Below are positions 5,956 to 7,359 of a DNA stretch of 7,359 nucleotides, one piece after another. The translations under genes and the position numbers were made by a program. The notes beneath the pieces are model-generated. The model worked only from the letters and a program-made list of their open reading frames with translations. It searched no databases and was not told the DNA's origin. Source of the stretch: Gammaproteobacteria bacterium (GTDB lineage: Bacteria; Pseudomonadota; Gammaproteobacteria; BMS3Bbin11); contig JAUVSB010000069.1 of the NCBI GenBank assembly GCA_030597275.1, positions 1 to 7,359 of the forward strand, read 5' to 3'. Position 1 is the first letter of the stretch. The number at the start of each line of letters is the position of its first letter.

Positions 5956-5984
5956 ATGACAGTATTGTTTCTGCTTGTTATTAT
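5956..5984 (+). promoter_or_regulatory. Sigma-70 promoter candidate for nhaD
   Basis: ATGACA (5956-5961) and TATTAT (5979-5984) are separated by exactly 17 bases, each one mismatch from consensus. Transcription would begin near 5991, leaving a leader of about 37 bases before the ATG at 6028. This argues against the in-frame upstream ATG at 5941 as the nhaD start. The promoter lies in the 180-220-bp gap shared with the divergent carbonic anhydrase gene, for which I found no convincing promoter. Confidence 0.55.
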
Positions 5985-6027
5985 AGTACGGATTAATCTT
6001 CTATCCATTTTAAGGATTTATGTAGAA

Positions 6028-7359
6028 ATGAAATTTCAAAATATAATTATAAAGTCTATCCCTGCCCTGCTTCTAGCTGTACTTCCGGAATCGGCTATGG
6101 CAATGGCTACAGAACACACTGCAGATCATCTTGATTTGACCTCACACTGGGTAGGCTTTGCCTCTTTAGCACTATTTTTTGTTGCCTATCTGTTCGTGAT
6201 GGCAGAGGAGTTCACCCATCTGCGCAAATCCAAACCGGTTATCCTCGCCGCAGGTGTTATCTGGGGCATTATTGGCTGGATCTATACCAGTCACGGTATG
6301 GGTCATGCTGCGGAAATGGCTGTTCGGCATAACCTGCTGGAATATGCTGAGCTAATGCTATTCCTGCTGGTGGCGATGACCTACATCAATGCCATGGAGG
6401 AACGACGAGTCTTTGACACCTTGCGCGCCTGGCTGGTCCGCAGTGGATTTGGCTTTCGCTCTTTATTCTGGATTACCGGCATACTGGCATTTTTCATCTC
6501 ACCCATCGCCGACAACCTGACCACTGCCCTGCTAATGTGTGCCGTGGTGCTGGCCGTCGGTGGCGATAACAGCCGCTTCGTCACCCTGGCCTGCATAAAT
6601 ATCGTAGTCGCTGCCAATGCCGGCGGGGCCTTTTCACCCTTTGGTGACATCACCACCCTGATGGTTTGGCAGAAAGGTATCGTAGAGTTCTGGACCTTTT
6701 TCAATCTCTTCATACCTGCAGCAGTCAACTACCTGGTGCCAGCAGCAATCATGCATTTTGCCGTACCCAATGTTAAACCGGAAGCCTCGGGAGAACAGGT
6801 ACAAATGCAGAGAGGTGCACGCAGGATCATTGCACTGTTTCTTGCCACCATTGCTACTGCCGTCTCATTTCACAACTTTTTAACCATGCCGCCGGTCATC
6901 GGCATGCTGACAGGCCTGGCCTATCTGCAGATATTTGGCTACTTCCTGAAAAAAACCGCTCACAGGGATCATCATGGCGTACCGGACAATGCTGAGCATG
7001 ACGGTCAGATGCGCACGCCGGTGGCGTTTGATGTTGTCACCCCTGTCGCGAGGGCAGAATGGAATACCCTGTTCTTTTTCTACGGCGTTGTACTCTGTGT
7101 CGGCGGGCTCGGATTTATTGGCTACCTGAGCATGGCTTCTGAAATGATGTACGCAGGCTGGGGAGCAACCTATGCTAACATCGCCGTTGGTGTCATCTCT
7201 GCTATTGTTGATAACATTCCCGTTATGTTTGCAGCGCTGACCATGAATCCGGATATGTCTACCGGGCAATGGCTGCTGGTAACCCTAACAGCAGGCGTTG
7301 GTGGATCATTACTTTCAGTTGGCTCTGCAGCAGGTGTTGCGCTAATGGGCCAGGCCCGG
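6028..7359 (+). CDS. nhaD: NhaD-type Na+/H+ antiporter (C-terminus beyond window)
   Basis: The first 444 residues of an inner-membrane sodium/proton antiporter of the NhaD family (ion transporter superfamily), which expels Na+ in exchange for H+. An N-terminal hydrophobic stretch ending in ESAMAMA (21-27) resembles a cleavable signal. About ten or more membrane segments follow. Key family motifs are FISPIADNLTTA (156-167, with Ser158, Asp162, Asn163), ANAGGAFSPFGDITT (196-210, with Asn197, Asp207), SAIVDNIPV (391-399, with Asp395, Asn396) and the serine-rich GGSLLSVGSA (425-434). These acidic and polar residues line the ion path in studied NhaD proteins. NhaD proteins are usually about 480-500 residues, so roughly 40-50 are missing. 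The start at 6028 is preceded by AAGGA 11 bases upstream; the frame stays open to an ATG at 5941, but that lacks a ribosome site and precedes the likely promoter. Confidence 0.95.
   Translation, partial: MKFQNIIIKSIPALLLAVLPESAMAMATEHTADHLDLTSHWVGFASLALFFVAYLFVMAEEFTHLRKSKPVILAAGVIWGIIGWIYTSHGMGHAAEMAVRHNLLEYAELMLFLLVAMTYINAMEERRVFDTLRAWLVRSGFGFRSLFWITGILAFFISPIADNLTTALLMCAVVLAVGGDNSRFVTLACINIVVAANAGGAFSPFGDITTLMVWQKGIVEFWTFFNLFIPAAVNYLVPAAIMHFAVPNVKPEASGEQVQMQRGARRIIALFLATIATAVSFHNFLTMPPVIGMLTGLAYLQIFGYFLKKTAHRDHHGVPDNAEHDGQMRTPVAFDVVTPVARAEWNTLFFFYGVVLCVGGLGFIGYLSMASEMMYAGWGATYANIAVGVISAIVDNIPVMFAALTMNPDMSTGQWLLVTLTAGVGGSLLSVGSAAGVALMGQAR

Noticed and set aside
5941..6027. Upstream ATG at 5941 in frame with nhaD, adding 29 residues
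   Set aside because: There is no ribosome site before it and the best promoter (5956-5984) lies downstream of it; the start at 6028 directly yields a signal-like N-terminus.
6381..6728. Minus-strand open frame of 115 codons inside nhaD
   Set aside because: It is antisense to clear NhaD motifs (SPIADN, GDITT) and its basic, low-complexity translation has no recognisable features.
6880..7269. Minus-strand open frame of 129 codons inside nhaD
   Set aside because: It is antisense to conserved NhaD membrane segments; the His/Arg-rich translation is typical of a shadow frame.

Overview
The window looks like chromosomal DNA of a mid-GC gammaproteobacterium, probably aquatic or saline and possibly autotrophic. 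The basis is gene content: an NhaD-type Na+/H+ antiporter, a LCIB-type beta-carbonic anhydrase, a PiuC/YbiX-type dioxygenase and a TIGR02281-type retropepsin-like protease. The genus cannot be read from the sequence. No rRNA, tRNA, transposase, CRISPR array or phage gene is visible.

Layout. (1) Positions 1-2051, minus strand: a tight operon reading leftward. It holds a 107-aa uncharacterised protein, a GIY-YIG nuclease-like protein (4-bp TTGA junction), a membrane-anchored retropepsin-like protease (8-bp overlap), and the first 291 codons of a protein of unknown function that runs off the left edge. A TATAAT box sits upstream. (2) 2114-2785, plus strand: a single Fe(II)/2-oxoglutarate PKHD-type hydroxylase with a bidirectional terminator (2792-2818), shared with a convergent 67-aa small-protein gene (2842-3045, minus). 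(3) 3046-3259: a 214-bp non-coding gap with a perfect 9-bp-arm inverted repeat. (4) 3260-4161, minus: a 62-aa small protein followed by a Cas6/Cmx6-like RNA-endonuclease-family protein, with no CRISPR array or other cas gene in the window. (5) 4289-5847, minus: a LCIB-type beta-carbonic anhydrase followed by a small acidic protein with an N-terminal membrane anchor or signal. (6) 6028-7359, plus: nhaD, divergent from the carbonic anhydrase gene and cut off by the right edge.

How the genes may work together. The divergent carbonic anhydrase/nhaD pair suggests linked control of inorganic carbon, Na+ and pH; this is inferred from position only. The leftward operon pairs a membrane protease with a nuclease-fold protein and two unknowns, and its purpose is not evident. 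The most unusual element is the Cas6-like gene standing beside a small conserved-looking gene rather than beside CRISPR machinery.
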